A stretch of DNA of 64,000 nucleotides from Chitinivibrio alkaliphilus ACht1 (GTDB lineage: Bacteria; Fibrobacterota; Chitinivibrionia; Chitinivibrionales; Chitinivibrionaceae), in assembly GCF_000474745.1 (NCBI RefSeq), contig NZ_ASJR01000011.1, positions 37,368 through 101,367 of the forward strand. Direction: 5' to 3'. A program made the position numbers and the translations under genes. Positions 25,460 to 33,398 of this stretch are shown here, in pieces. The notes under the pieces are model-generated. The model did no database searches, had not been told where the DNA came from, and worked only from the letters and a program-made list of their open reading frames with translations. Each line of letters starts with the position of its first letter. Position 1 is the first letter of the stretch.

Positions 25460-26221
25460 ATGCGTCGGGATAGGCTTGTTGAATATTTAGAATCACGTCT
25501 TTCTATTTCTTCCTTTTCAGATTACAGTTTTAACGGGGTACAGATTGCCGGTGCAGAGGAGGTTTCTCGAGTAGGCTTCTCGGTAGATTCGGGCAGCGCC
25601 ATATTCCGCGACGCTGTTGAGTTGGAGCTGGATTTCCTGGTGGTACATCACGGGTTATTCTGGAACGGGGCAAACCCCTCTTTGCGAGGCCCTATGAAAG
25701 AACGAATCTCCCTGCTTCTTTCCCATAATATCACCCTCTTTGCGGCCCATCTTCCCCTTGATGTGCACGCCGAAATTGGAAATAATGCAGTTTTGTTGGA
25801 GCAGGTTGGGTGTGATGGGTCGTCTCAGGGGATGGTCCCTTGCGGGACGGGGTATTTGGGAAATCTCGGTGTTGTGTCAGAGCCACGGACTGTTCAAGAG
25901 ATTTCCAATGACCTCTTGCGTCATTACCCTGGGGTAGACATGAAGGTGGTTCTTCCTGATCGTCTGGTCCAACGGGTTGCCGTTTTAAGTGGTGCTGCAT
26001 CACGAAAAGATTTTTATCGGGCCTGTGCCATGGGGGCAGATCTTTTTATTACAGGTGAACAGTGCGACTATTTTCACGATGCGTGTGATGCTGGGTGTGG
26101 CTTGCTTTTTATGGGGCATCACGCCAGTGAAGAGGGGGGAATGCGTGCCTTGCGCAGAGATGTGGAGCGTGTATTTCCTCAACTGAACACGCATTGCATT
26201 AACCATGCAACGGGTCTGTAA
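25460..26221 (+). CDS. Nif3-like dinuclear metal-centre protein (YbgI/DUF34)
   Basis: 253 residues from ATG 25460, preceded by a strong AAGGAGG. Metal-ligand motifs of the family are seen: VVHHGLFW near 65, AAHLPLDVH near 100 and the C-terminal GHHASEEGG. Nif3 proteins form toroidal hexamers with two metals per subunit. They are suggested to act in metal handling or as hydrolases, but the reaction is unsettled. Full length, with no inserted PII-like domain as seen in longer homologues. Confidence 0.9.
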   Translation: MRRDRLVEYLESRLSISSFSDYSFNGVQIAGAEEVSRVGFSVDSGSAIFRDAVELELDFLVVHHGLFWNGANPSLRGPMKERISLLLSHNITLFAAHLPLDVHAEIGNNAVLLEQVGCDGSSQGMVPCGTGYLGNLGVVSEPRTVQEISNDLLRHYPGVDMKVVLPDRLVQRVAVLSGAASRKDFYRACAMGADLFITGEQCDYFHDACDAGCGLLFMGHHASEEGGMRALRRDVERVFPQLNTHCINHATGL

Positions 26222-26246
26222 TAAAAAAATCAACAAAATAAAATTT

Positions 26247-26390
26247 GTGTGACCAGTATCACACTTGTTTTGCCCTGTGTAATGTATCTTACTAGTAGAT
26301 ATCTCATTGAGCATATTACACAGCACTACATTCTGCTGTATAATTGGGAGTGGTGAGTTATCCCGTAGGGGGTGACTCACTTTTTTTTAT
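26247..26390 (+). ncRNA. Candidate structured RNA or complex 3' UTR ending in a terminator
   Basis: Between the convergent nif3 and mazG genes there are four consecutive dyads on the plus strand. The first is GTGTGA/TCACAC (26247-26264). The second is a 9-base repeat CTGTGTAAT (26275-26283) with ATTACACAG (26315-26323), which encloses further short palindromes. The third is CAGCA/TGCTG (26321-26338), followed by the terminator at 26353-26389. No ORF is present. The succession of helices exceeds what one terminator needs. It could be a small RNA, a processed 3' end of nif3, or an operator plus terminator. Confidence 0.35.
26353..26389 (+). terminator. Rho-independent terminator overlapping the 3' end of mazG
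   Basis: GTGAGT and ACTCAC, with an inner CCC/GGG pairing, are followed by T8 on the plus strand. The hairpin uses the last codons of the convergent mazG gene. It ends transcripts coming from nif3 or from within the intergenic stretch. Confidence 0.8.
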
Positions 26391-27149
26391 GTGATCCCAG
26401 ATATCATTGAGTTCTTGTGCAGAAGTTGTGTGAAACTCTTTCCCATGCTGGGCTAATTCTTTTTCGATGGCCATAAATCGTTGCGTAAAGGAGCGGATTG
26501 ACGCTTGAAGCCCCTCTTCAGCAGAAATATCTACGTGTCGCGCCACATTTACCAAGGAGAAAAGGATATCCCCCAGTTCTTTTTCTGCATGCCTATGGTT
26601 GCCTGTTTCCACAGCTTCACGAAATTCCCCAAATTCTTCTTCTACTTTGTTGAGAACGGGAGAAAGGCTTTTCCAGTCAAAGCCTGCGCGCGATGCTTTT
26701 TTTTGTAATTTTTCTGCTTTCATAAGTGAGGGCAGAGCGGTGGGGACTCCATCAAGAATAGAGGTTCTTCGTTCTTTTCCTGTTTCTCCCGCTTTAATTT
26801 TCTCCCAATTGGCAAGGACTTCTTCCGCGGAATCAGCCCGTGTTTCTCCAAAAACATGGGGATGGCGGCGAATGAGCTTTTCGCAAATTGTTTTTCCTAC
26901 TTCATCAAGGGAGAATTGGTTTTTCTCTGCGGCCATATGACAATGAAATACTATTTGCAGGAGAATATCACCTAATTCTTCTTGCATTTCCTCTACATCG
27001 TTATGGTCGAGAGCATCGAGATACTCGTAGGCCTCCTCGATCAGATGTCCTTTAATAGAGTGAGGTGTCTGCTTCTGATCCCACGGGCACCCCTCAGGGC
27101 CACGGAGCCGAGCAATGATCTCTTCGAGGCGACGTATTTGATCAGCCAT
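26358..27149 (-). CDS. mazG: Nucleoside triphosphate pyrophosphohydrolase MazG
   Basis: 263 residues from ATG 27149 (AAAGGGG six bases upstream). Two MazG-type all-alpha pyrophosphohydrolase domains: the first has CPWDQKQTPHS, EEAYEYLDA and EELGDILLQ (the metal-binding ExxE/ExxD pattern). The second repeats EEFGEFREA and KELGDILFSLVN. The enzyme degrades NTPs to NMP and PPi and helps nucleotide-pool cleaning. The start overlaps the end of yciO by eight bases. Confidence 0.93.
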   Translation of the reverse strand: MADQIRRLEEIIARLRGPEGCPWDQKQTPHSIKGHLIEEAYEYLDALDHNDVEEMQEELGDILLQIVFHCHMAAEKNQFSLDEVGKTICEKLIRRHPHVFGETRADSAEEVLANWEKIKAGETGKERRTSILDGVPTALPSLMKAEKLQKKASRAGFDWKSLSPVLNKVEEEFGEFREAVETGNHRHAEKELGDILFSLVNVARHVDISAEEGLQASIRSFTQRFMAIEKELAQHGKEFHTTSAQELNDIWDHIKKSESPPTG

Positions 27150-27753
27150 GCCACGCCCCTTTCCCCGGTCGAAGCAACTCTGGTGTACCACTGGTTAAAT
27201 CGATGATGGTTGAGGGGATGGTGGGGTGGCACGGCCCGGCGTCAAGCATGAGGTGTACCCCGTTAAGCACTTCCGGAGTCATAAAGTGTGCGGGGTCCCA
27301 CCGGTTTTCTCCAGAAGTATTGAGAGAGATATTTGCCATGGGGTGTCCTACCGCTTCAAGAAGTGCTTGGATAACAGGGTTATCTGGAATGCGAATCCCG
27401 ACATATTTTCGTTTTTTTGAGATTTTTTTACGCACGTAGGGTGAGGCAGGAAGAATAAATGTATACGGACCGGGGGTGTATTGTTTTAATAGTTTGAAAT
27501 TAGGTGTGGAGATGTCCACATACTGTTGTGCCTGTGAAATGGTATGGAAGAGAAATGAAAATTTCCGTTCTTTGTCTTTGTTCAGAATGGTGGCGATCTC
27601 TTTTATTTTTTTCTGATTTTCTACACAACAGCCCACCCCGTATACGGTATCCGTGGGGTAGATAGCAATGCCCTCTTCCTGCACTAAAATCTGCCGGGCC
27701 TTTGCGATATGGCGTTCCTGCGGGGTTTCAGAATGAATATGAATATGTTCCAT
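27142..27753 (-). CDS. YciO/Sua5/YrdC-family protein (YciO type)
   Basis: 203 residues. The YrdC fold is indicated by YPTDTVYGVGC near 32, RKFSFLF, TPGPYTFILPAS and ANISLNTSGENR, ending RPGKG. The details match E. coli YciO more than TsaC. TsaC makes threonylcarbamoyl-AMP for t6A in tRNA; YciO has only weak activity of that kind and its role is unclear. Whether this is the cell's only YrdC protein cannot be seen from the window. It is read leftwards after a terminator that follows prs. Confidence 0.82.
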   Translation of the reverse strand: MEHIHIHSETPQERHIAKARQILVQEEGIAIYPTDTVYGVGCCVENQKKIKEIATILNKDKERKFSFLFHTISQAQQYVDISTPNFKLLKQYTPGPYTFILPASPYVRKKISKKRKYVGIRIPDNPVIQALLEAVGHPMANISLNTSGENRWDPAHFMTPEVLNGVHLMLDAGPCHPTIPSTIIDLTSGTPELLRPGKGAWHG

Positions 27754-27763
27754 AGCTCCTCCG

Positions 27764-27796
27764 AAAAATCCAAGAAGATCGGACGATCTTCTTGGA
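27764..27796 (-). terminator. Rho-independent terminator after prs
   Basis: A 12-base perfect stem (27769-27780 with 27785-27796) with loop GGAC is followed on the minus strand by T5 (27764-27768). It lies just after the prs stop and immediately before the ribosome site of yciO. It can attenuate read-through into yciO-mazG. Confidence 0.82.
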
Positions 27797-27804
27797 AGAA
27801 TGGG

Positions 27805-28752
27805 TTAATACTTGCTGTATAGACCGCTAATAGATCTGCCTGCATTGGTATAGGTAATGGCTTTCCCAAAAAGTTCAGCCACTGACACAATCTCAAGTTT
27901 CTCATGGCGCTTTTCCTGAGGAATGCATACCGTGTCTGTCACCACAAGCTTTTTAATACATGATTGTTCGATGCGTTCCCGCGCATTTCCAGATAAGACT
28001 CCATGGACACAGAAGGCGATAATTTCTGTGGCGCCTTTCTTTTCAAGCATTTCTGCAGCCTCAATCAAGGAGCCTCCCGAGGCTACTTCGTCGTCAAAGA
28101 TGAAGGCTTTCTTGCCTTCCACTTCGCCAATAATGTTTTCCATGCTGGGAGCTTCAGAATCATCAGAGCGACGTTTATCCAATATTGCCAAGGGAAGATT
28201 CAGACGACGGGCGTAATGACCAGCATGTTTTGCACTGCCTGCATCAGGGGCAACAACAACGCCGTTTGTTGTATCAAAGCGTGTTGCCGCATCGCAGAGA
28301 ATTTTGCCTGCAAGAAGGTGGTCACAGGGGATGTCAAAAAAGCCTTGAATCTGTGCGGAGTGAAGATTCATGGTCATAATGCGGTCTGCCCCTGCTGTCT
28401 GGATCAGGTCTGCCACCAGTTTTGCCGTGATCGCGATGCGCGGTTCGTCTTTTTTGTCAGATCGAACATAGGGAAAGTAGGGGGTTACGGCGGTAATTCT
28501 GCCTGCGCTGGCGTGTTTGGCCGCATTGATCATAATGAGAAGCTCCATGAGACCTTCGTTCACCGGGGCACAGGAGGGTTGGATAAGATAGACATCTTTA
28601 CCGCGGACGCTTTCTTTAAAGGCGACCTTGATATTCTCGTTGCTAAACTTCATAATGTCCACCGCGCCGGGCATTACCCCCGTGGTAGCACAGATCGCCT
28701 TCGTCAGCTCGGGATTTGCTCGACCTGAAAAAATTTTCAATTCTCCAAACAT
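27805..28752 (-). CDS. prs: Ribose-phosphate pyrophosphokinase
   Basis: 315 residues, standard length. The enzyme makes PRPP from ribose-5-phosphate and ATP for nucleotide, His and Trp synthesis. Family motifs are KIFSGRANPELT at the N-terminus, YFPYVRSDKKDEPR (with the ATP-binding flexible-loop region), MNLHSAQIQGFFD, the PDAGSAKHA loop and the PRPP-binding FIFDDEVASGGSL. The second motif reads SDKKDEPR where many class I enzymes have QDRK, a modest divergence. It follows the DUF4388 gene by 12 bases. Confidence 0.95.
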   Translation of the reverse strand: MFGELKIFSGRANPELTKAICATTGVMPGAVDIMKFSNENIKVAFKESVRGKDVYLIQPSCAPVNEGLMELLIMINAAKHASAGRITAVTPYFPYVRSDKKDEPRIAITAKLVADLIQTAGADRIMTMNLHSAQIQGFFDIPCDHLLAGKILCDAATRFDTTNGVVVAPDAGSAKHAGHYARRLNLPLAILDKRRSDDSEAPSMENIIGEVEGKKAFIFDDEVASGGSLIEAAEMLEKKGATEIIAFCVHGVLSGNARERIEQSCIKKLVVTDTVCIPQEKRHEKLEIVSVAELFGKAITYTNAGRSISGLYSKY

Positions 28753-28764
28753 ACCTGTTCCTCT

Positions 28765-29223
28765 TTATGTTATTTGAAATTTTCCGGTTGTTTCGTTGTA
28801 AAGAGAGATGAGTTGTTTTATATCATCTTGAAAAAGATCGGGATGTCGTACCGGGCGAACTTCAAAGAAATATTTGCCCTCACGTTGCTCCAACAGAAGC
28901 CTTAAGGCATCTCGCCCTTTTTGTTCTCGATAGAAGATGTCAAATACCCGACCTTGAAAAAAAAGCATGTATCCTTTTCTTCGTCCGATGAGAATATGAA
29001 GCACTCCGGTTTTTTCATGGTCGGTGATGTGGAATATATCTTCACGCAGGCGGCCCTCTTCAATGGTTCCCGAGAGAAAGAAACTGGTGTCTCGGATGCG
29101 CCCTTCTTCTCTTGTGGTCTTATTCCGCTGGATGGCAGTTTTTGCACCCCACACGATCGCACGTACCAGGATAAACCCTGCAGCGACACCGGAAATAACG
29201 GGCAAGACCATATTTACCTGCAT
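28765..29223 (-). CDS. Membrane-anchored DUF4388 (PATAN-like) protein
   Basis: 152 residues. A single N-terminal membrane segment (about 5-27) is followed by a DUF4388 domain from about 50 to 125. It carries the typical LSGTIEEGRL start, a TGVLHI strand and GRVFDIFYREQKGRDAL. DUF4388/PATAN domains occur in signalling proteins of delta-proteobacteria, cyanobacteria and relatives, probably as protein-protein modules. Here it is alone behind an anchor, upstream of prs in one leftward unit. Specific role unknown. Confidence 0.75.
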   Translation of the reverse strand: MQVNMVLPVISGVAAGFILVRAIVWGAKTAIQRNKTTREEGRIRDTSFFLSGTIEEGRLREDIFHITDHEKTGVLHILIGRRKGYMLFFQGRVFDIFYREQKGRDALRLLLEQREGKYFFEVRPVRHPDLFQDDIKQLISLYNETTGKFQIT

Positions 29224-29335
29224 GTATTTCTTTCTCTAATTTCATGGGCGGTTGCAATAGGAAAAATACATAATTAAAACGAATAATACTATAATTTTTT
29301 TTGCGAGTCCTTCTTTTACCGCTGCAAAAGGTATT

Positions 29336-29992
29336 TTGTCAAAAATAAACTTAACTGATTGCTCATCTATGAAAGTGAATAAAAAAGCCTTGGAGCGGTT
29401 GTTTCATTACCGCAATATCTTGTATCGATTACAGGAAGACGGCGTTACCCGTATTTATTCCGACACCCTTGCTGAAGAGCTGCATACCACCGCGTCGCAA
29501 GTCCGAAAAGATTTCTCTCTCTTTCATATTAAGGGAAACAAAAAAGCGGGATATCATATACCAGACTTACTGGACCGGTTAGAAGAGATTTTTGATTCAG
29601 GTGCTGCGCAGAAGGTGATTATTATGGGTATGGGACGTATCGGCAGTGCCTTGGCACAGTATCGGTGGTCGTCCAATCAAAATTTGGTAGTGGTAGCAGG
29701 GTTTGATATAGATCCGGCGAAACAGCAACGGACGGGCTTTCCTGTCTATGATCCCCAGGAGTTATCCCGTTTTGTATCACAAAACAGTATCGAGCTTGGT
29801 ATTCTTGCTGTTCCGGAACGCGTGGCTCAGGCAGCGTATGATGCGCTGGCAAAGGCTGGGATTCGAGGGGTGCTGAATTTTGCGCCGGTAATCCTTACAG
29901 AACGCCCTGGATGCGTGGTGACCAGCTATTGTGTAGAGAGTGAATTGAGCAGTCTAATTTATATCGTCAATAAGGAAAAGAAAGAGCTATGA
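29336..29992 (+). CDS. rex: Redox-sensing transcriptional repressor Rex
   Basis: 218 residues. The N-terminal winged helix (ALERLFHYRNILYRLQEDG, then ASQVRKDFSLF) is the Rex DNA-binding domain. The C-terminal Rossmann fold has GMGRIGSAL and binds NAD(H). Rex represses fermentative and respiratory genes when NADH is low. The apparent TTG start has AAGG just upstream; ATG 29369 is a possible later start that keeps both domains. argB follows with an ATGA overlap, linking a redox regulator to arginine synthesis. Confidence 0.92.
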   Translation: MSKINLTDCSSMKVNKKALERLFHYRNILYRLQEDGVTRIYSDTLAEELHTTASQVRKDFSLFHIKGNKKAGYHIPDLLDRLEEIFDSGAAQKVIIMGMGRIGSALAQYRWSSNQNLVVVAGFDIDPAKQQRTGFPVYDPQELSRFVSQNSIELGILAVPERVAQAAYDALAKAGIRGVLNFAPVILTERPGCVVTSYCVESELSSLIYIVNKEKKEL

Positions 29993-30786
29993 GCGACGGG
30001 AAAAAGAGGGTATTAATAAAGATTGGTGGATCGACGGTAAATGATGCCGGCTTCCTTGAAAGCCTCGGCTGTTCCATTCAGCAGTGTGCTAGCACAATCG
30101 ATTCGATTTTGGTTCATGGCGGAGGCAAAGACATTGCGGCTGAATATGCACGTATGAATACAGAGTACTCCTTTGTTGACGGATTGCGCGTAACCGATGA
30201 GGAGATGATGGGTGGGGTTCAGCGTGTTTTAAGCGGTGAAGTGAATAAGCGGATCGTTCTTTCTCTCTGTGGGAAAGGGGTTCCTGCCTTGGGTGTCAGC
30301 GGAGTAGATGCGGCTCTTCTCACGGCTGAAAAAATAACAGTCCGCGGGCACGACCTTGGGCGAGTGGGGCGCATTACGCAGGTCAATTCCTCCTGTATTA
30401 CAGCCTTGATAGGTGTAGGGTATGTTCCGGTGATTTCGCCGGTTTCAGGAGATGGGATTGGGGGAATTTTAAATATCAATGCCGATGATGCTGCATCGGA
30501 GGTGAGTGTGGCCTGCAATGTGAGTGATCTCGTGTATGTGTCAGACGTGCCCGGGGTCCTTATAAATGATACTGTGGTATCTTACCTCTCCGTGGAGGAC
30601 ATTGAGGGGTATATTAAAAGCGGTGATGTGACAGGGGGAATGATTCCCAAGCTTCGTTCTGCCGCAGACTCTATTCGCCGGGGTGTTGGACGAGTCCATA
30701 TTACTGGGTGGTACGGTGATGAAACCTTAGAACAAGAGTTGTCCGGCCGTGATTGTCGTGGAACAACTATTTTTGCAGGAGCATAA
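29989..30786 (+). CDS. argB: Acetylglutamate kinase
   Basis: 265 residues. ArgB phosphorylates N-acetyl-L-glutamate, the second step of arginine synthesis. The amino-acid-kinase fold shows KIGGSTVND near the N-terminus, VHGGGKDI and GLRVTDEEM for substrate binding. NINADDAAS and the C-terminal GGMIPKLRSAADSI complete the pattern. Length is typical for the non-feedback-inhibited (short N-terminus) class. It is coupled to rex upstream and followed by argD two bases later. Confidence 0.94.
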   Translation: MSDGKKRVLIKIGGSTVNDAGFLESLGCSIQQCASTIDSILVHGGGKDIAAEYARMNTEYSFVDGLRVTDEEMMGGVQRVLSGEVNKRIVLSLCGKGVPALGVSGVDAALLTAEKITVRGHDLGRVGRITQVNSSCITALIGVGYVPVISPVSGDGIGGILNINADDAASEVSVACNVSDLVYVSDVPGVLINDTVVSYLSVEDIEGYIKSGDVTGGMIPKLRSAADSIRRGVGRVHITGWYGDETLEQELSGRDCRGTTIFAGA

Positions 30787-30788
30787 AA

Positions 30789-31952
30789 ATGCAGTATGAT
30801 TCTTTCTTTGTAAACACCTACGGTCGTGGCGCCATGCCGTGTATTGAACGCGGAGACGGGGTTTTTTTGTATGATACCGCAGGTACGGAGTATCTTGATT
30901 TTATTTCGGGTATTGCCGTAAATGCTCTGGGGTATAATGATACAGAACTGGTGCATGCTATGACAGAGCAGTGTCAACAGCTCGTACACTGTTCAAATCT
31001 CTTTTCAAACCCTGCACAGGATACCTTAGCCCGTATGCTCGTAGAGAACAGTTTTGCCGACCGGGTATTTTTCTGTAATAGTGGTACTGAAGCAAATGAG
31101 GCGGCCATTAAGTTTGCACGAAAAAAAGCGGGAATGCAAGAGGGGTCAAAAACGGGGATTCTTTCCTTTTACGACTGTTTCCATGGTCGAACATATGGTG
31201 CAATGACTGCAACGGCCCAGAAGAAGTTTCATACGGGGTTTCATCCCATTCCGGGAGGATATCACTATGCTCCATTAAACGATATTGCGGCGACAGAGCA
31301 AGTTCTCTCAACGGCTGATTTTGCAGCTATTATTGTAGAGCCGGTGCAGGGCGAGGGTGGGTTAGAGTTGGCGTCTCCTGAGTTTTTGCAATTTCTCCGT
31401 GATTATTGTGATTCCACCGGTACGGCCCTCGTCTTTGATGAAATTCAGTGTGGTTTGGGGCGCACAGGCTCTTTGTGGGCCTACGAAAGCTGTGGAGTGA
31501 CCCCGGATATTCTAACGAGTGCAAAACCCCTTGGCGGTGGTTTGCCTTTGGGGGCGGTACTATTAAAAGACGCCTGGGCAGCACCAATTTCGCCGGGAGA
31601 CCACGGTACTACCTTTGGGGGAAACCCTGTGGCGTGTGCTGGGGGGGCGGTGGTTCTGTCTCGTTTGGTTGCAGGTGAGCTTCTTTTGCTGGTGCAGCAG
31701 CGTAGTTCGTACCTCCAGAAGGGGTTGGAGAAGTTTGTGCGGCAGAAAGATGGAGTCCTGTCATACTGCGGAAAAGGGCTTCTTGCAGGGGTTCGCCTCA
31801 ACTACGACCCAACTGAGGTGTTGCTTGCCGCGCGAAGACGTGGCCTTCTTGTTGCAAAGGCGGGAAAAAACACCCTCCGTCTCATTCCTCCTCTTATTGT
31901 GACCGAGGAACATATAGACAGGGCTCTGCAAATTCTGGATGATATTTTATAA
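30789..31952 (+). CDS. argD: Acetylornithine aminotransferase
   Basis: 387 residues from ATG 30789 (AGGAG seven bases upstream). PLP-dependent class III aminotransferase acting on N-acetylornithine, possibly also on succinyldiaminopimelate. SGTEANEAAIKFAR binds the cofactor phosphate, FDEIQCGLGRTG holds the aspartate for the pyridine nitrogen and Lys246 in SAKPLGGG forms the Schiff base. TTFGGNPVACA is also typical. It is the last gene of the rex-argB-argD unit. Confidence 0.94.
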   Translation: MQYDSFFVNTYGRGAMPCIERGDGVFLYDTAGTEYLDFISGIAVNALGYNDTELVHAMTEQCQQLVHCSNLFSNPAQDTLARMLVENSFADRVFFCNSGTEANEAAIKFARKKAGMQEGSKTGILSFYDCFHGRTYGAMTATAQKKFHTGFHPIPGGYHYAPLNDIAATEQVLSTADFAAIIVEPVQGEGGLELASPEFLQFLRDYCDSTGTALVFDEIQCGLGRTGSLWAYESCGVTPDILTSAKPLGGGLPLGAVLLKDAWAAPISPGDHGTTFGGNPVACAGGAVVLSRLVAGELLLLVQQRSSYLQKGLEKFVRQKDGVLSYCGKGLLAGVRLNYDPTEVLLAARRRGLLVAKAGKNTLRLIPPLIVTEEHIDRALQILDDIL

Positions 31953-32009
31953 GGGTTTTATTTACCTAACAATAGTACCCGCGTCATAAAAAAATAGAAA
32001 AAAACCTTG

Positions 32010-32055
32010 AAACAGCCACACCCATGTTATATTTATGAGTGTGGCTGTTTCTGTC
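32010..32055 (+). terminator. Probable terminator after argD
   Basis: A perfect 12-base stem (32010-32021 with 32039-32050) has a 17-base loop and is followed by a U-poor stretch. On the minus strand it is preceded by an A-rich run. Efficiency is uncertain because of the large loop and weak tail. Confidence 0.5.
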
Positions 32056-32136
32056 TGAAGAAACACTCTTGTAGAGCATGCCCCGCCTATAAAACAGCAA
32101 GAACTAGTTGTAATAATAATAAAAAATGGAGGAAAA

Positions 32137-33273
32137 ATGGCGAATTGGAAAGTGCCTTTTTACACGCACCAACGTCAGTACGAGAACTTGAAGCCCGAGC
32201 TTCAGGCTGCCATGGAAGAAGTTTTTCAAAGCGGAAAATATGTGCAGGGTCCTGCCCTTTCTCGTTTTGAGGAAGAGTTAAAAGAGTATATGGGCAGTGA
32301 GTATGCCATTGGTGTTGGAAACGGTACCGATGCATTGTGGCTTACCTTTATGGCTCTTGGCCTTGGAAAAGGTGATGAGATGATCACAAACGCAAACACC
32401 TTCTTTGCTACGGCTGAAGCAATGTGGATTGCCGGCGCAACTGCAGTGCTTGTAGACTGTGATCCTGAGACACGCAATATTGATCCTGAAGCAGTACGTA
32501 AGGCGATCACCAACAAGACTCGTGCAATTGTTCCTGTTCACCTTTACGGTCTTACTGTTGATATGAAGGCGATTCGTGAAATTGCAGATGAGCATGGTCT
32601 GTATGTTATTGAAGATAACGCGCAGGCAATTGATGGTCATGGTGATACTTTCAAGCAGGGTGAGCTTTCTGATGCAGTGTGTACTTCATTCATCACCCAA
32701 AAGAATCTTGGTACATACGGTGATGCCGGTGCTATCTTCACGAATCACAAGTTCATTGATGATCGTGTTCGTCAGCTGCGAAACCACGGTTCAAATGCGC
32801 GAAACGTACACTCCTTTGGTTTCAACAGCCGTCTTGATGATCTTCATGCAGCTATTCTTTCTGTGAAGCTTAAGAAGATTGGTGCTCTTACGGATCGCCG
32901 TGTTGAAATAGGTGAGCGTTTGAATAAAGAGCTCGCCGATGCGGCTAAAGGATGGTTGCGTCTTCCCTACGTTCCTGCTGGATATCGTCATGTGTTTCAC
33001 TGTTATGTTGTGGAAACCCTTGATCCTACTGAGCGTGATACCTTCTTGGCATATCTTCATGATAATGGTGTTGAAGCTAAGACTCACTACTCAATTGCAA
33101 TCCATCGTCAAAATGGGTTCCCATGGGGCAAAGATGCTCGTGTTGCTGGTCCTCTCCCCAATGCTGAGGCCAATGCAGACTCTTGTGTGACTCTGCCTCT
33201 TGTACCTGAGCTAACAGACGATGAGATTTCTGTAATGATTGACGTTGTGAAGGCTTACGCAAAACAACGATAA
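32137..33273 (+). CDS. DegT/DnrJ/EryC1/StrS-family sugar aminotransferase
   Basis: 378 residues. PLP-dependent sugar aminotransferase of the WbpE/DesV type: SGKYVQGPALSRFEEEL, GVGNGTDALWL (cofactor-binding), VPVHLYG, VIEDNAQAID (Asp contacting the pyridine nitrogen) and Lys189 in TQKNLGTYGDAGA. Members move an amino group from glutamate to a keto-sugar or keto-cyclitol. Codon choice resembles the abundant tpiA and ppdK genes, suggesting high expression. A terminator follows, then a Gfo/Idh/MocA dehydrogenase and a NagB-like gene. Oxidation followed by transamination of a sugar is the obvious reading; the exact sugar is unknown. Confidence 0.88.
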   Translation: MANWKVPFYTHQRQYENLKPELQAAMEEVFQSGKYVQGPALSRFEEELKEYMGSEYAIGVGNGTDALWLTFMALGLGKGDEMITNANTFFATAEAMWIAGATAVLVDCDPETRNIDPEAVRKAITNKTRAIVPVHLYGLTVDMKAIREIADEHGLYVIEDNAQAIDGHGDTFKQGELSDAVCTSFITQKNLGTYGDAGAIFTNHKFIDDRVRQLRNHGSNARNVHSFGFNSRLDDLHAAILSVKLKKIGALTDRRVEIGERLNKELADAAKGWLRLPYVPAGYRHVFHCYVVETLDPTERDTFLAYLHDNGVEAKTHYSIAIHRQNGFPWGKDARVAGPLPNAEANADSCVTLPLVPELTDDEISVMIDVVKAYAKQR

Positions 33274-33325
33274 TCTGCTTTTTTGCAATTACGGGCCTTT
33301 GGCTCTAAAAAAATTGTATATTTGT

Positions 33326-33366
33326 GGCATCTTCCCCTCTTACGGGAGGGTGCCATTTTTTGTTGT
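33326..33366 (+). terminator. Terminator-like hairpin between DegT and Gfo/Idh genes
   Basis: GGCA/TGCC plus an inner CCCTC/GGG(A)GGG pairing with TTAC loop, followed by ATTTTTTG. Imperfect stem but a good U tract. It should separate or attenuate expression between the two genes. Confidence 0.6.
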
Positions 33367-33398
33367 GTACTACTAAGAAATTAATGAAAGAGGAAAAA

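Noticed and set aside
28003..28728. 241-codon open frame antisense to prs
   Set aside because: It mirrors the codon structure of prs, has no ribosome site and no recognisable domain; prs on the other strand has all family motifs.
32071..32100. TTGTAG...TATAAA before the DegT gene as a promoter
   Set aside because: Spacer is only about 13 bases, outside the range for sigma-70.
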